64,000 nucleotides of DNA from Mixia osmundae IAM 14324 (GCF_000708205.1 NW_014575560.1:64501-128500); one strand, 5' to 3'; positions 34,571-46,150 are shown, counted from the first letter of the stretch. The notes: generated by a model not told the origin, from the letters alone. A program made the numbers and translations.

Positions 34571-34747
34571 TTTGGTGACGATGAGCCAGAGGAATTCAAG
34601 GTCGCCGCGTGATGATGATGGACAGGATGACGCGCTTCAGTGGCCGACTGAGTGGCTGTCACTAGGCACTGGTCAAAGATGCACAGGCCTAGGCAGCTGA
34701 GTAGCGCATTGCGAGCACAGACACGGCACCAATCAACGATTGCTCGC

Positions 34748-35158
34748 ATGCGGCCTCCACCAGGCTATGCCAGTCCTGCCCGAGCACACTTGGACAGCGA
34801 TAGACCTGCGCTTCCCGGTGCACCCGTCGAGCCCAACTATGCGCAGCCCATAGGGCCGGACTTCAGGGACCCCACAAGGCGGAAGAAGCCTGTGTCTGTC
34901 ATCTCATTCGTACTCTGTGTCTCTATCGCCATCTACGGCGCGCTCTTTGTGGACTGGGGACCCCAAGAGCATTGCTTCTCGCCTGTTCGTCTGACTCACA
35001 TCCTGCTCGACACGGGCTGATCTGCGAGAGGGCAGCTTCGTCGGACAGTCGACAGCTTCACTGCCGGTTTCACGACGCTTTCCGCAAAAGACAGGCGAAT
35101 ACTCGACGCGCTCGACAAGACGAAACGGCCAGAGCCATCGGAGCCCAGTCTGCGGTGA
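34748..35158 (+). CDS. Small single-pass membrane protein, unknown function
   Basis: Exon 1 encodes a proline-rich leader (MRPPPGYASPARAHLDSD; PALPGAPVEPNYAQPIGPDF), a basic stop-transfer (RRKK) and one hydrophobic helix (PVSVISFVLCVSIAIYGALF), then DWGPQEHCFSPV. I propose a 42-nt intron (GTCTGACTC to GCGAGAG), after which the frame continues RQLRRTVDSFTAGFTTLSAK, DRRILDALDKTKRPEPSEP and stops at 35158. The second exon is coherent and charged, which supports the splice, but I do not recognise a family. It ends 31 bp before the convergent OLA1 stop. Confidence 0.55.
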
Positions 35159-35189
35159 CAAGTGTTGTAAAGCTGCATTGTGCACCAAT

Positions 35190-37167
35190 CTATGCGCCCG
35201 CTTTCCAGTATGCGATATTGGCTGAAAGCAATGGCACGATCAGTGGGATGCCTCAGACGAGGAAGCGACTTGCTGACCATCTTGCATTTCGTAAGGCTTG
35301 CCCTTTTGCATCACTTTGCCTGCTGCCTTGACCGCTCCTTCCGAGCCTAGCTCTTTGAGATCATCGAACAGCATGATTTCGCCGCACACAAAGTTCTTCT
35401 CGAAGTCGCCACTGTTCGATCCATCAGTGTGATGTATAGCCCGAGCCAGAGAGGCTGACTGGATGACACCGGCAGCTTGTGGCGCTCGGGTACCTTGCCT
35501 GATCGTCCACGCTCGCACCTCGTCCGGTCCGCAAGTGAAATAACGTATCAGCTGTAGCAGAGTCAGCTCACGCCGCGGCGAAGACCCAGCAACCTCACAT
35601 GCAAACCATCATAGCCAGCCTTCATGATTTTGCCGACCGCGCTGGTCGTGCCAATCTTCTTTTCCTCTTCGGCCTGCTCGGCCGGATTCATGACGACCAG
35701 ACGCTCTTCGAGTGCAACTGAGAATGGGATGAGCAGATCGCCAGGGTTGTTCTCGTCGATCCAGGCCTTTATCTTTGCAAGCCTGTGCCGATATAGGATG
35801 AGCTCGTCTGTTGCATGAGCTCGCTTGCTTGATCGGCGCACCACTTGTTCTTCTTTCGGATGTAGTCCTTTTCGCTCAGGTTGACGAGATAGATGACGGG
35901 CTTGGCTGTCAGTAGTTGTAGGTGGTTGATCACATCGATCTGTCAACACAGTGGGTCAGCACCATGTTCCGCAATTTGTCGCAGATTTCGAGAGGTGCAA
36001 AAGCGCTCAGATAGTTTGTTATCTCCTGCGAACCCTTCCTAGAGGTTCTCGACGAGCTGGGTATATTGTCGAGCGATGTAAAAAGCCGCTCTTTATCATC
36101 TTTGCAAGGAGGTGTGTAGTCGAGGGACGTGGAGCAATGCTTGCTCACTTCTTTATTGTTCCAGTCGACCAAAGGTTTCCGCACGTCCCGGTTGTCTTCT
36201 GTCAATGTTTTGTGGATCTTTGCAATGATATCCTGCGTAGGTGGGCCGGGCCATGAGCACGAAAACAGTGCTGGGAGCAAAGCCGACTGACAATCTCTTC
36301 CTTCTTTGCCTTGTCGGCAAGTGACGCTGTTCCCGTTCCCCTGAATGTCTGTAGATCGCCATGAGCTGCTCGGTATGTTCGGACATTGCAAAGTGCGCGC
36401 CTTTCGCTTCGACTCGAGTGTCTTTTCGACCCATTCGATGTCTTTGAGTCGCAGCTCGGTCTGGATGACGTTCATATCCCGGATAGGATCGACATCGCCT
36501 TCTACGTGTATGACTTCTGCGTCATCAAAGGCGCCTGGGTGGCAACCTCATCAGCGTACAGCTCGCGCAAGCTCCGACGGCACCCTCACGAACGACTTGA
36601 AAGATACCATCGACGGCTCTGACATGACTCAGGAAAGCGTTACCGAGACCGGCACCGGTAGAGGCGCCCGCTGTCAGACCGGCAATATCGACGCAAGTCA
36701 GAAAGGCAGGGATCTCTGATTTCGGTTTCTAAGACGAGCGCGTCAGTCATAGGGGCTCAAGGCCGAATTGTGGCTGAACGTACGTAGAGTTGTACTAGCC
36801 AGTCGAAACGGTCATCTGGGACTGGCACCCGCGCTTCTTCTGGATCTCTGCGCTCGAGCGATCAGCTGGCTTGGGCACGCAAAGTCGTTGCGCACATTGT
36901 TGCATCTGTACGAGTGTCATTGGCATCGATCGCGCTGAACAAGAAGAGATCTCACATGGAAAGTTGGCAGCCTTGCCGAGATCGCACTTTGCAATGACAT
37001 TGAAGAGTGATGACTTGCCGACGTTAGGCAGACCGACAATGCCAATCTGCAAATTGTTGCTATGTGAGAGCGAGTGAGCATCGACTTGGCGACTCGACTG
37101 CTCGCACATACCTTGGCCGTCCTAACAAAGCCTTGCGCTCTGCTGCAGCGGCTTTCTTGGGCGGCAT
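35190..37167 (-). CDS. OLA1: Obg-like ATPase (Ola1/YchF)
   Basis: Universally conserved TRAFAC P-loop NTPase that hydrolyses ATP and acts in translation and stress control. The ATG at 37167 gives [18 protein letters not shown], which splices to [20 protein letters not shown] (G1; the intron acceptor lies just before the CAACAAT). Later: [55 protein letters not shown], and [10 protein letters not shown]-type residues near 35880. The C-terminal TGS domain reads [20 protein letters not shown] after removing a 48-nt in-frame intron (35412-35459), then [21 protein letters not shown] last small exon encodes NIAYWKAGA, the standard ending. About nine introns. Confidence 0.93.
35412..35459 (-). other. 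48-nt stop-free intron in OLA1
   Basis: GTCAGC donor, GAACAG acceptor on the minus strand. Removing it turns the read-through segment into [12 protein letters not shown], the conserved TGS sequence. Retention would insert 16 residues into the most conserved part of the domain. Confidence 0.8.
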
Positions 37168-37515
37168 TTTGCGTTTCTTTGCAAGCTCTCGAGCAGAATT
37201 TGAGAAACTTGCTCGATGGGCCCGAGGTTTCCTCTGAGCGTACGGTGCAGCGACGCTGACTGATTGAACACTCGAACGGACTATGTGAGAGCTGAGACGA
37301 AGCTTGACAGGGCCGTTCAATGCCCTCCTCAGCATGCACCTGTCAACCGTCCAAGAAATTCGCGTCGTACAGTTTGTCTGATCTCAGGCCGCGCTCATGT
37401 GTGACAGCTGGCGGCGAAGATGGGGACTCAACGTATTGCTTCATGCATGTCTTTGCATAGTACAGTGTACTTTTGTTCGGGCTCCTGCTGTCTAGCGCAG
37501 GCTTCGTGCGGACGA

Positions 37516-38564
37516 TCACCTGCCCTTGCGTGGCTTGCGTTTGCCGCCTGCATCAGACTGCCCTTCGCTGTCCGAAGTTGCAGTCTGTCCCTTGCGTTGC
37601 TTGGGCTGACTGACACGATGATGATCTGGCAACCAGCTCTCATCTACCGCCGGCGGCTTGCCGCCCTTTGCGGGTGTACTGGGCGCAGATCCAAATGCGC
37701 CCGGCACTTTCGCCTTGCCATCTGCTGATTTCTTCTTTCCTTTTCGTTTGCGCGACGAGCTCACATACTTGTTGTAGGCAAAGTAAGCCGCGCCAGCTGC
37801 TCCTGACATGAGGATGAGGTAAAGGAACAGCCTGTCGTCTCGAGAAACTACGTCAGCAAGCTGCGCGCTGATGATGGACTGCTGACTGACAGTTGAGGAT
37901 CGAGCCAAGACCCTTTGGGCTCGGTGATCTGTACAATACCGACGGGCACCTTCTGCACGTACGTCTTCTTGTCCTGCACCCATGTCGCGTCAGTCTCGAG
38001 CCAAGATTTGCTGCTATATCGAGCGTACGCCATCCTGAGCGCAGCAATGAGTACATCAGTTCAACCACATGGCTCAGCAGGATTGAGGCGCACAATGTAG
38101 GTCACATAGATCTGGAAATTGAGATCTTGTGGCTTGAACTCGCTGTGGAACTGATAAACGATGGGCACGGGCTGTTCGCTGGGCAGAGCCGCCTTGTAGA
38201 CCGCTTTCGTCGTGTTGCGCAAGACACGCTCTTTGCCCGACATCTCTCTGAACGAGCCATGGACAGACTGGACGAGCAAGTCGCTGCCTTTGCTATGGCT
38301 CGTCATAGTGAGCGTGATCTTGTTTGCCTGGCCACTGGATGTCGTCACATGAGCTCCTAGAGGTCAGATGTAGCTGTCATACTGACTTGTAGACCTCTGC
38401 GGAGCGCGCATGAGTGTCAGCATGACACGCCAGGCAGCAGCACACGACGTACTGGCAAAAGGGTTATCGGCGCCGAACGAAGCAACCACGTCCAGATCTG
38501 GCGTCGAACCGAATAGTGAAGCTTGCGCCAGGACAGCGCAAGCCAGCAGGCCGAACAATCTCAT
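37516..38564 (-). CDS. ER membrane protein of the IRC22/TRAP-alpha (SSR1) family
   Basis: ATG 38564 starts a clear signal peptide (MRLFGLLACAVLAQASLFG). The lumenal part carries GADNPFAS (the start of the TRAP-alpha fold), then GSFREMSGKERVLRNTTKAV, SEQPVPIVYQFHSEFKPQDL and NFQIYVTYI. After a short intron comes a strand with WVQDKKTYVQKVPVGIVQIT. A transmembrane helix (LFLYLILMSGAAGAAYFAYN) is followed by a very basic cytosolic tail (SSRKRKGKKKS) and a low-complexity end (KRKPRKGR). Topology and order fit TRAP-alpha, a Sec61-associated protein; fungal Irc22 is its relative. Four exons. Function in this fungus is inferred. Confidence 0.78.
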
Positions 38565-38734
38565 ACTTGCAGCCTGCTCAGTGATGGAGCTCGCCGCGTT
38601 GCCAGCTTGTGATCTGCCGCGCTACTCGCGCGCTACTGCGTAGCAAAAGGCCACGTCACAGACAAATAGTTGTCCAGCTAGGACAGATCGCTCGCATGCA
38701 ATATACACCAAGGTCAGCGACTGAATGACGAAGT

Positions 38735-39957
38735 TCATCTCGTATCTTGATAACCCTGAGATGGCTTGAGCACTTCACACTCGTTGAAGACGACGGCCGC
38801 GTGTGGCAGGGTGAATCTTGGATGGCAAGCGGCCAGCGCAAGCATCGCGAGGACCATCATGGCCGCGTCAAATACGACTGCAGCCTCGTAGCTCAGCTCG
38901 TACTAAATCGACATGGTATCAGACTGACAGAAATAGGGCTCATGGATCATTGGGCCTCGAGTCCAGCCTTCGCTGAGTTCGACGGTACGATAGAGCCCCC
39001 TGATGACGATGGCAACGGAGGCCAACAAGACGCCGAGGGCAAGGCGAGCAACCTTGCGGGGGACGTGTCGGTTGTAAGTATAGAAGAACTCGAGGTATAG
39101 CGCAAGAAAGACGAGCATCATCACGAGCTGGAAGACAATGCCGGCAAGGAAGATGTGTGTGCCTGTGTCTCTTGCGCTGGTTGTCTTGGCTGTTGACGTG
39201 AGGGCGCCGCCAATGGCCTGACAAACGAGCGAAAGAAAGTCGGCCAGGCAAAAGAAGATTGTCATGCTTCTTGGCGAGTATCTGGGCGTTGCGTGGCCAT
39301 ACTGAGAGAGCTGAGAAACGATGAGAACGAGGGTGGCGTAACAAGCTGCTGAAAAGAAGACGGGCCTTCTCGAACCTGATCAGCGTCGAGGACTTCGGCC
39401 AATTACAAAGTTGGCGCACGCTATAGTCAAGCAGACGGTGGATGTGAGGAAGCTCTTCTTTGAAGCAGCACTGAAACCGTTATCGAAAGCTGACAGCAAG
39501 CGACCATGCCAGCCAATGCACTCGACGAAGCCTCCGATGGCGATGACAGAGAGCCATGCGCGTTTGCTTGCGATGGTGAGACCGACGTGTATGACGGTCA
39601 AAAGCATGAAGAGGGTCAAAAATACACAGGCGCTCGTCATAGAGGGGTTGTAGCCATAATGAGCAAAGACGCCTTCATAGGCCACGGATCCGTTGAGATG
39701 GAAAGGATAGCAACGACCACCGCCTGCGTGATCGATCGGGGCGCCGAGGATGTAGTCTATCGCAATTCCTGAGCTCAGTCGTGCCTCGTTTGCGCGATAC
39801 TGAGCGTACCCTTGGGTATGCCGGGCCTGTAAGTGCAGCCCGTCAGGTCGGGAAAGAAGGAAACATTCGCTCGTGTGACGCCGAGGTTAGCTTTGAGGAT
39901 ACTGTCGAGAATGGTGCCTGCGGCATTGCCGATTGCAGTAGCATTGGCGAGAGCCAT
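38735..39957 (-). CDS. RTA1-like multi-pass membrane protein (lipid-translocating exporter family)
   Basis: Fungus-specific seven-helix family implicated in resistance to toxic lipids, sphingoid bases or azoles. ATG 39957. An extracellular Cys-bearing N-terminus (FPDLTGCTYRPG) is followed, after an intron, by VFAHYGYNPSMTSACVFLTL (the family's YGY-P motif), IAIGGFVECIGWHGRLL, CLTIACANFVIG, an exon with FFCLADFLSLVCQAIGGAL, then TGTHIFLAGIVFQLVMMLVF and RGLYRTVELSEGW. A 51-nt intron then joins EPYF to FVFDAAMMVLAMLALAACHP, which matches the family's YvFDa end. The stop is at 38735. Substrate unknown. Confidence 0.85.
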
Positions 39958-40276
39958 GATGCCTCGCTTGGTGAGATGTGCTTGCCGAGGAGAGCGAGGT
40001 TCAGAAGAGTCAGCGGAAGCTGAGAGCAGATAAGCACCGCTGCGTGACTTGAGACGCCCTGGTTGTAGGGGTCCTTCGGCGTTCGAGCGTCGAGCGGAGT
40101 CAGCCGAGTCTCATCGCCATGCTCGCTACAGACGATGCAGATCTGATCCTCGTAAGAAGGTAAGTGAGAGAGGGAAGGGAGCACACAGGCGGCAGGATTG
40201 TCTCGTCTGGCTGGCTGCCCCACCAACAAAATTCGCGACTTTGTGCCTTTGGCTTTCGTCGGCTGATCAGTGAGAG

Positions 40277-41026
40277 ATGCAACGTTGGCGACCGTCTGGC
40301 TTGCGCACGACAGCCCAGCGCTGGCTGAGTTCTGCACCTGATCGATCCAGAGATGCGCCGCTCGAGCTCGATCTCAGTCAAGCGTCTCGAGATGCCTACG
40401 AAACGGCAGTAGCAGTCAAAAGAGGAGGAGCCTCATCTCGACCTACTTCACAGACCGATGCAGTCATCCGACGCTGGAAGGTCCATCGAGAAGCGCTCAG
40501 AGAACAGTTCCCAGCCGGTTGGAACCCAGCTCGTAAGGTTTCTCGCATGCAAATGGCAGATATCAGAGAACTTCACGCCATGGACCCTATTGCCTACGCT
40601 ACCCCCATCTTGGCAAACGGGTACAAGATCTCACCCGAGGCCGTCAGGAGGATACTCAAGAGCAGATGGCAACCTGATCTGGAGCGAGCGGACGAGATGC
40701 AAGCGCAATGGGAGAAGAAAGCCCGTGACAGGATGCCATCCGTTCGCAACAAACGCAACGAAGCGCAAGAACTAGGCCGACTCATCCCGCTCGATGGTGC
40801 GCCTGGCAGCCGAAGATCACCAAGACCATCGCCGCAGGACCGGCGCAGATCAAACACGCCGACGGAACCTCCTCGCATGGTAGGCTCTCTGCTCCGAAGC
40901 GCTTATCTCAAGCTCAGCTCGAAGGGGCCTGCAGGCTTCACGGCCCTCCGGACAGCATGCCCGTCGATAGATGCCGAGCGCGGTCAGATCAGCCGTTCGG
41001 GGTTGAAGGATATATGGCGCTCATGA
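40277..41026 (+). CDS. RRG9: Rrg9/neugrin-like mitochondrial protein
   Basis: Mitochondrial protein needed for respiratory growth and mtDNA maintenance or mitoribosome function in fungi and animals. The N-terminus is a presequence rich in Arg/Ser (MQRWRPSGLRTTAQRWLSSA). The core family motif is intact: WKVHREALREQFPAGWNPAR, KVSRMQMADIRELHAMDP, ANGYKISPEAVRRILKSRW. The C-terminus is basic and low in complexity. A single uninterrupted frame of 249 residues. Divergent from the RTA1-like gene by about 320 bp. The exact molecular role is not settled in any species. Confidence 0.85.
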   Translation: MQRWRPSGLRTTAQRWLSSAPDRSRDAPLELDLSQASRDAYETAVAVKRGGASSRPTSQTDAVIRRWKVHREALREQFPAGWNPARKVSRMQMADIRELHAMDPIAYATPILANGYKISPEAVRRILKSRWQPDLERADEMQAQWEKKARDRMPSVRNKRNEAQELGRLIPLDGAPGSRRSPRPSPQDRRRSNTPTEPPRMVGSLLRSAYLKLSSKGPAGFTALRTACPSIDAERGQISRSGLKDIWRS

Positions 41027-42359
41027 GAACGTCAACGACATGATGCGTGAGAAGCGCCTGCTCACCGGACTTTCTTCGCCTCAGATCACTCGCCATCTCT
41101 CTGGGAGGTGCTTTCGAAGGAGCGCTAGCATTTCATGCACGGCCGACGCTCTTCGTATGCAACAGCAGAGCAAGAACAAGACGCTGTCACATGAAACACA
41201 TGAGGTCCCTCTTATCCGCTCACTGCCTGCCAAAGGTCTTTGAGCATCCGGCGACTTCGCGCGATCCGGCTGTGATAGTCAAGTCAAGTCTCCCAGAGCG
41301 TGAATGCATGACGTTCGGTCTAATGTCTTCACTAGCGCTCGATCTTGTGGCTCGCAATCCCGCTCTTGATTTCTTACCGCATGCCAGCCCTGTGACGGTG
41401 CATGAGTGCGCATTTGCATCTTCTGGCTATATGCGAGCTTCGTATGACACCTTGCCGCAAGCTAATATGTCAGCAGGCCGAGCGTAGATGTCAGATCCGG
41501 ATGAGACACAGTTTACGAATCGCGATATCAAAAGTCACGCGACGCGCTGCAGTTCATTATGACAATTCCATTTCCGATGGGACGGTGATCAGCTGGTAAC
41601 GCCACATTGTCCCGGGCAATCTAGGTGTTGTGCATGGAGAAGAGGAGTGCTAGACTGGTCTCAAGTGCTTCTTTGCTTCGTTCCTTGAGCCAAGCGAGTC
41701 GGAAGAACGTCCCTTTGCCCTTTCTTGCCATCTTCGAGCACTATACTACCCATTGGCGCGGCCCGGCTTTCAGCACTGCGTCGTGGCCGTCACAAAGCTT
41801 GACAGTATCTTCCGGATGCGCCGAGATCTGAACGATAGAAGACACAATACAAGGCATTCGTGACTGTCCAATCGACGCGTCGGTGCCGCCGTGGTGGATG
41901 CTACGGAGACTCTCGAGCTGCAGTGGCTTATAGCAAGCCAGTCGCGGTCGAGGGTATCGAAGTATTACCACCTGAGCGCTCGGTACTGGACGAACAGCTG
42001 CCATAGACGCCAGCAAAAAAGCATTCGAAGCTACAAGCTTGAGCCGAATCAGCGCGATCGCTACGAAAACATGCTGGTCATGGCTCAAATGTAGATCAGC
42101 GGCTCGGAAGGGGCAAGGACGTTCGGCGAGCACGCTGCGTCGCCTGTGATGCAGGAGAAGGAACTCAACGTGAAGAAGGGAGCTCGGCTAAAAGTCAGGT
42201 GACCGGCTGGCCGCTCGACCATAAAAGGGGCGGGTCCTTCGAAATTCCCGCTGGACTTCGTGTGCATACTCCTTGGGGGTATTGCTGTCCTGAGAGCACT
42301 TNGTCCTTGGTNCTAGAGCGTGCGAGAGCGTGCTCAGAGTTNGCTTGCTATCGGTCATC
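41027..42359. other. 1.3-kb stretch without a supported gene
   Basis: Short open frames exist on both strands (for example 41741-42133 minus and 41047-41487 plus), but none has a recognisable domain, signal peptide or consistent splice structure. I looked for tRNA-like folds and repeats and saw none. Three ambiguous bases (42302, 42312, 42342) mark the beginning of the low-quality block that follows. Confidence 0.4.
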
Positions 42360-43965
42360 ATGGCCATGGCAGTCGCTCGGCTGATCATGATGGCTCATAT
42401 GGCGATCTTGTCTATGATGCCGGAGGATCAGTCTGATACGCTCATGCCTTCTGCTCCCATGGTCAGTCACTCATACTGCTCTCTATACGCTCGGACATGA
42501 CTGACATGCTTGCCAGGCTACGGCGGCGCCTGTCTTTCAGCCCGTCAATGCTACTTTCTCATGCATGGATCTCGGCAGCTGGGTCAGTGTCTATCCTGAT
42601 CCACCCGCCATGGCACATAGCTGATGCCTTACTCCTCGACAGTGCGTCGCTCACGAACCGACCATGCTGCCGGTCCTGACTTATGGTCCTTCATATCTCG
42701 TGAGTCTCTCGTTCATTGATGATCTCGCCCAAGGCTGACTCTCACACTCGTAGCCTACGCCTACGCTCGTCTTGTCTTCGTCTGGTGGCTCGTCTCGGCT
42801 ATCGGCTCTGTCTATCGACCAGCCAACCAAGACGGGTGCTCCTCGACCGCGTGCTTCATTCGAGCTCGATCANTTCAAGCGCCTTGCGGTCGATCATGAC
42901 GCATGGCGCACGGTCGGCTCTCCGTGGTCAACACCAGACGACGATACGAGCAGTACATTCGACGACGATCTTGCTGTCTGTCTTGCTTGCGAGACGCCCA
43001 AGCTCGATCTCGTCGAAGCAGTGTCGATGCNNTTCCCGACAANGACGAGAGGGGTCTGTCTGCCCTCTCCTCGCGCAGTCGGCACTTGCACGTACTCTGG
43101 CGAACCTCAAGATCCTCAAGATCATCCGATCGTCGCTAGTCCCGCGTTGCTCAGTGCTCAGACATGCGCCTCAACACCGCTCGCTCCTGGTCTTTGCGCG
43201 CTCAANAAAGGTCATCTGGTCGAGCTGGCCAAGGCGCTCCCATCTGCACCTGCGCTGCACTACCTCCAGCGGTCGCATCGTCTCGAGTATCGCTCTTTCG
43301 TCTTGAGTCTTTCTGCCGTTCTGTTCTTCGTCGTTGGCATCAAATGCGCGACAAGACATGCGATTGACTCGGAGCGATACGACGCGTGCGATACTGTCTT
43401 CTCTCAAGACGACTCGACTTCTGTGCCCGAGCTCGTCCATGACTCGGCGGATCAGTCGTCAAGCGGTGTCGACACTAGCGATGATGAGGACCTCTGCTCT
43501 CTTCTCGGTGACTTCGAGCCTATTATTGGCAGCGAACTGCAGCTGCACTTGGCGGCTGCAGCGAGGAGGGATGCAGAAGAGGAAAGGGAGATTGAAGGAC
43601 ATTACACCGGCGAGATCGCGTTTGGCCCAGCTACCAGTCATATGCCTCGCTCCATGGCGACTTGGTCCTTAGCCGATACGCGGTCTCGTTTGGTGCAAGT
43701 CAAGACGGATCAGCGGCGCAGTATGTTCTTGCGCCTTCATCCTTCTACTGATACTGATGCAAGCTTCTTTGCAGGGCTCGGCGCTCTCTCGGCCTTTGTG
43801 ATCGAGTCAGCCGTCGAGTCGCCCGTCGCAACTCGACCTCGTCCACTGTCGTTCATGCGTAGATCTTCCGGACATCGCAATCTGTCTGGAGAGTACGANA
43901 TGACGGGCNGGGTCGAGGAGCAAGGNNNNANGATGCTTCTGCCTCAAGCGGAGGTGTTCTACTGA
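42360..43965 (+). CDS. Hypothetical protein, multi-exon, no known family
   Basis: Five exons with clean junctions: 42360-42461, 42517-42582, 42643-42699, 42754-43720 and 43775-43965. All donors are GTCAGT, GTGAGT or GTATGT. The first three introns lie in phase 0, and the last intron (43721-43774) is 54 nt and stop-free. This regularity supports a real gene although I recognise no domain. The protein (about 460 residues) has a Met-rich, mildly hydrophobic N-terminus, a SSSGGSSRL linker, one candidate membrane segment (FVLSLSAVLFFVVGIKCATR), an acidic stretch (SSGVDTSDDEDLCSLLGDFE) and a Glu/Arg-rich helix. Several N bases fall inside, so local frame errors are possible. Confidence 0.45.
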
Positions 43966-44140
43966 TGAGTTNACTGNCCGGGTCTAGCAGGGGCAGNATG
44001 AGTGAGCATGAGCATGATACTGGCGACGTACTGGCGATATTCTGTCAGCAAGCTGCCGCCCATCGACTTCAAGGACGGGTCAGGGGCAGCTCTCGCGTTC
44101 TGTCGTNTTCTTCTTCGCNNNCAGACGTTCATGGCTAGGT

Positions 44141-44848
44141 ATGCTCCTCTTCGCTCTTCTCTGGACCGAGCTGACGCTGATGACAGCCACCGTGGGCGTC
44201 TCTCGTCGCTTCTGGGGGGCGACGAGCTGTATGTTATCAGTCTGTATCGTCTTGATCAGCTGGTCTGCTCGCCTGGTGCCTTCAGCTGGTCTGGTCAGTC
44301 GCCGTCTCCTTTCTCCGCTGACTTGGCTGACCGACTTGCAGAGTATGTATCTTACTTGTGTATCAGTTCGGCTGGGCCGTGTATCGCATCCTCGACAGCT
44401 GCGCTGGTCAGTCGGTCATTTGATTCTTGCGCGACTTTGCTTACATCTTGCACAGTCGCTGTATTCTAAGACGTGTATGCCGCAAGTCAATCGCTCGAGC
44501 AGCGCGTCGGACATCGTAAAGCCCGTGCTAGCGATGGCACAATGTGAGTGCACCCATTTCGCTTGCTACAGACAAAAGCTGACTCATCTCTGCAGCATTG
44601 ACCTTGGGTATTCAGGATTCGACATCTCGCTTGCTCTTGCCGTCGTCATCTGGGTCGTTGTCAGTCAGTCAGATCTCGCTCGGTCAGCTCAGTCGGCTTG
44701 CGTGAATTCAAGTGCACGCCCAGGCCTAGCGCTAAGTTTCCCTCTAGTTTGGCGTCCTGACGAGGGCGGACAGGTTCGGATGGCAGCAGCAGATGGCGGA
44801 AGTCATAAGGCAGCAGGCTCGGGCAGTGATGCTCCCAACCGCGCATGA
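44141..44848 (+). other. Possible gene fragment, hydrophobic, unknown
   Basis: A 235-codon open frame beginning MLLFALLWTELTLMTATVG contains several hydrophobic stretches (SLALAVVIWVVVSQS). The DNA also holds many good intron-like pairs (GTATG/GTCAGT ... CAG at about 44140-44187, 44230-44287, 44297-44342 and 44407-44455), so the true protein may be spliced quite differently. I cannot choose between models and do not assign a function. Confidence 0.2.
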
Positions 44849-45314
44849 AGATTCAAGACCGCAAGAGTGAGAGCGCAGATATCCCCTCCCCCATTTCCCC
44901 CCTTCCGCGACTTTCCTCGGCCATCACTCGGACGCAAAAGATGAGTCGCTGCCACCTTTTCTTCGTTGATCAAATGCTGACTGGTCTCTTATTGCAGGCT
45001 TTTCGTCAGTCCCGCTAGCTTCGGCTAGGTCTGGGGTTGCGTTCCTCCTCGACTTCTTCTCTCAGCCTCGTTCAATCTCGTGGAAGCATCACATAAGTCC
45101 CGGTAAGAACCTCGCTAGCTATAAGGCCTGCCTCTGCTCGCTTGAAGAACTTGCTCCNAGCTCTGATGGATCAACGCCCGACAACGGAGACGAAGCGCGA
45201 CAGTCGAAGCTTTTGCATGCGAGGAAGCCGAGTCGACACCACCGTAGCCGAGTAGAGCATCGCAGCTCATGACGACGACTATCAACTCAGACGGCAAGGG
45301 CAATCATCTACAAG

Positions 45315-45788
45315 ATGTCGAACCCAAGGTCGAGCCCAGCCATCGCTAGCGCGCGCATCTGGCGCGCTGTCTCGTGCGGCATTCTGTCGCACTTCCCAAG
45401 CGCCTCGAGCAGCAACGGCTCGGCGCCTCATCACCGGCTTCAGGCGCATGCGTCTGCAAGTCGACGTCCTGGCGACGTCATCAGTCTGTCAGCGGTGCTG
45501 GCAGACTGCTGTATCACAATCAGTCCTGGCGACGCACTACCGAGCGGTGCTCGGCTGTAGCATTTCGCGCTGGCGCCTTGTCTGTATCATCACGCGCCGG
45601 TCGCCTCTCTCGAATTTGCCTGTCAGTCCGGTCCTTTGGCGCAGAGTGGCTCTCTGTTGCTAGGACTGGCAGGCCGACTCCAGATCGCGACTCAAGACTG
45701 TCAGACTGTCAACATTACGATCGCCTACGCTCTGCTCAATACGCAATATCATGCTCATGCTCACTCAAGCTCTTGCTGCTCTTCGTGA
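45315..45788 (+). other. Open frame split by one in-frame TAG, unknown
   Basis: ATG 45315 opens 81 codons ending at a TAG (45558-45560). The same frame then runs 75 more codons to 45788 with a coherent, Cys- and Leu-containing sequence (SGSLLLGLAGRLQIATQD; VNITIAYALLNTQYHAHAHS). No GT-AG pair cleanly removes the stop. It could be a pseudogene, a sequence error (the block has N bases nearby) or chance. No family recognised. Confidence 0.2.
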
Positions 45789-46150
45789 TCCGGTAGGTCT
45801 CTCATCAGCCTTGCTTCGCTGCGATGGCGCGCTCTGTTCCGTCTTGGGTCTGCTTCCTGTTTTCATAGGCTTGTGTGTACTTGTATTTGCTCACGAGCAT
45901 GTTGTATTCATATCACGAGCCTGCAATGTATCGTATTTCTCAATGTGTTTGCATATGAATTCATAGATTGCTTGAGGGTATCTACTGGAAGCGATCTGAC
46001 ATACCTACAGAGTAGATGGATGCGCAGGAGGATACAACGACATTTGTACACGTGATGCAGCGTCAGTCGGAGAACCGAGGTGACGGTCCTTCGCCGAAGA
46101 CGGATATTGTACAGTGAGATCGGATGAAGGCAGCCAGAACGACAGTTTGT
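45789..46150. other. Intergenic region before the kinase gene
   Basis: About 360 bp, AT-richer than its surroundings around 45880-45980, with several TATTTG/ATATGAATT-like stretches. It probably includes the 3' untranslated region of the OSR1-like kinase. I see no gene. Confidence 0.4.

Larger units (their letters stand above)
42302..45158. other. Block containing all ambiguous bases of the window
   Basis: About two dozen N positions occur between 42302 and 45158, mostly single, with a cluster at 43926-43931 and a triplet at 44119-44121. None occurs elsewhere in the 64 kb. This points to poor read support, collapsed repeats or strain polymorphism here. Reading frames crossing these positions should be treated with caution. 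Confidence 0.9.

Noticed and set aside
41741-42133. 130-codon minus-strand frame in the 41-42 kb gap
   Set aside because: No domain, no signal, no ATG-supported splice structure and no similarity I can recognise. Kept only as part of an unexplained gap.
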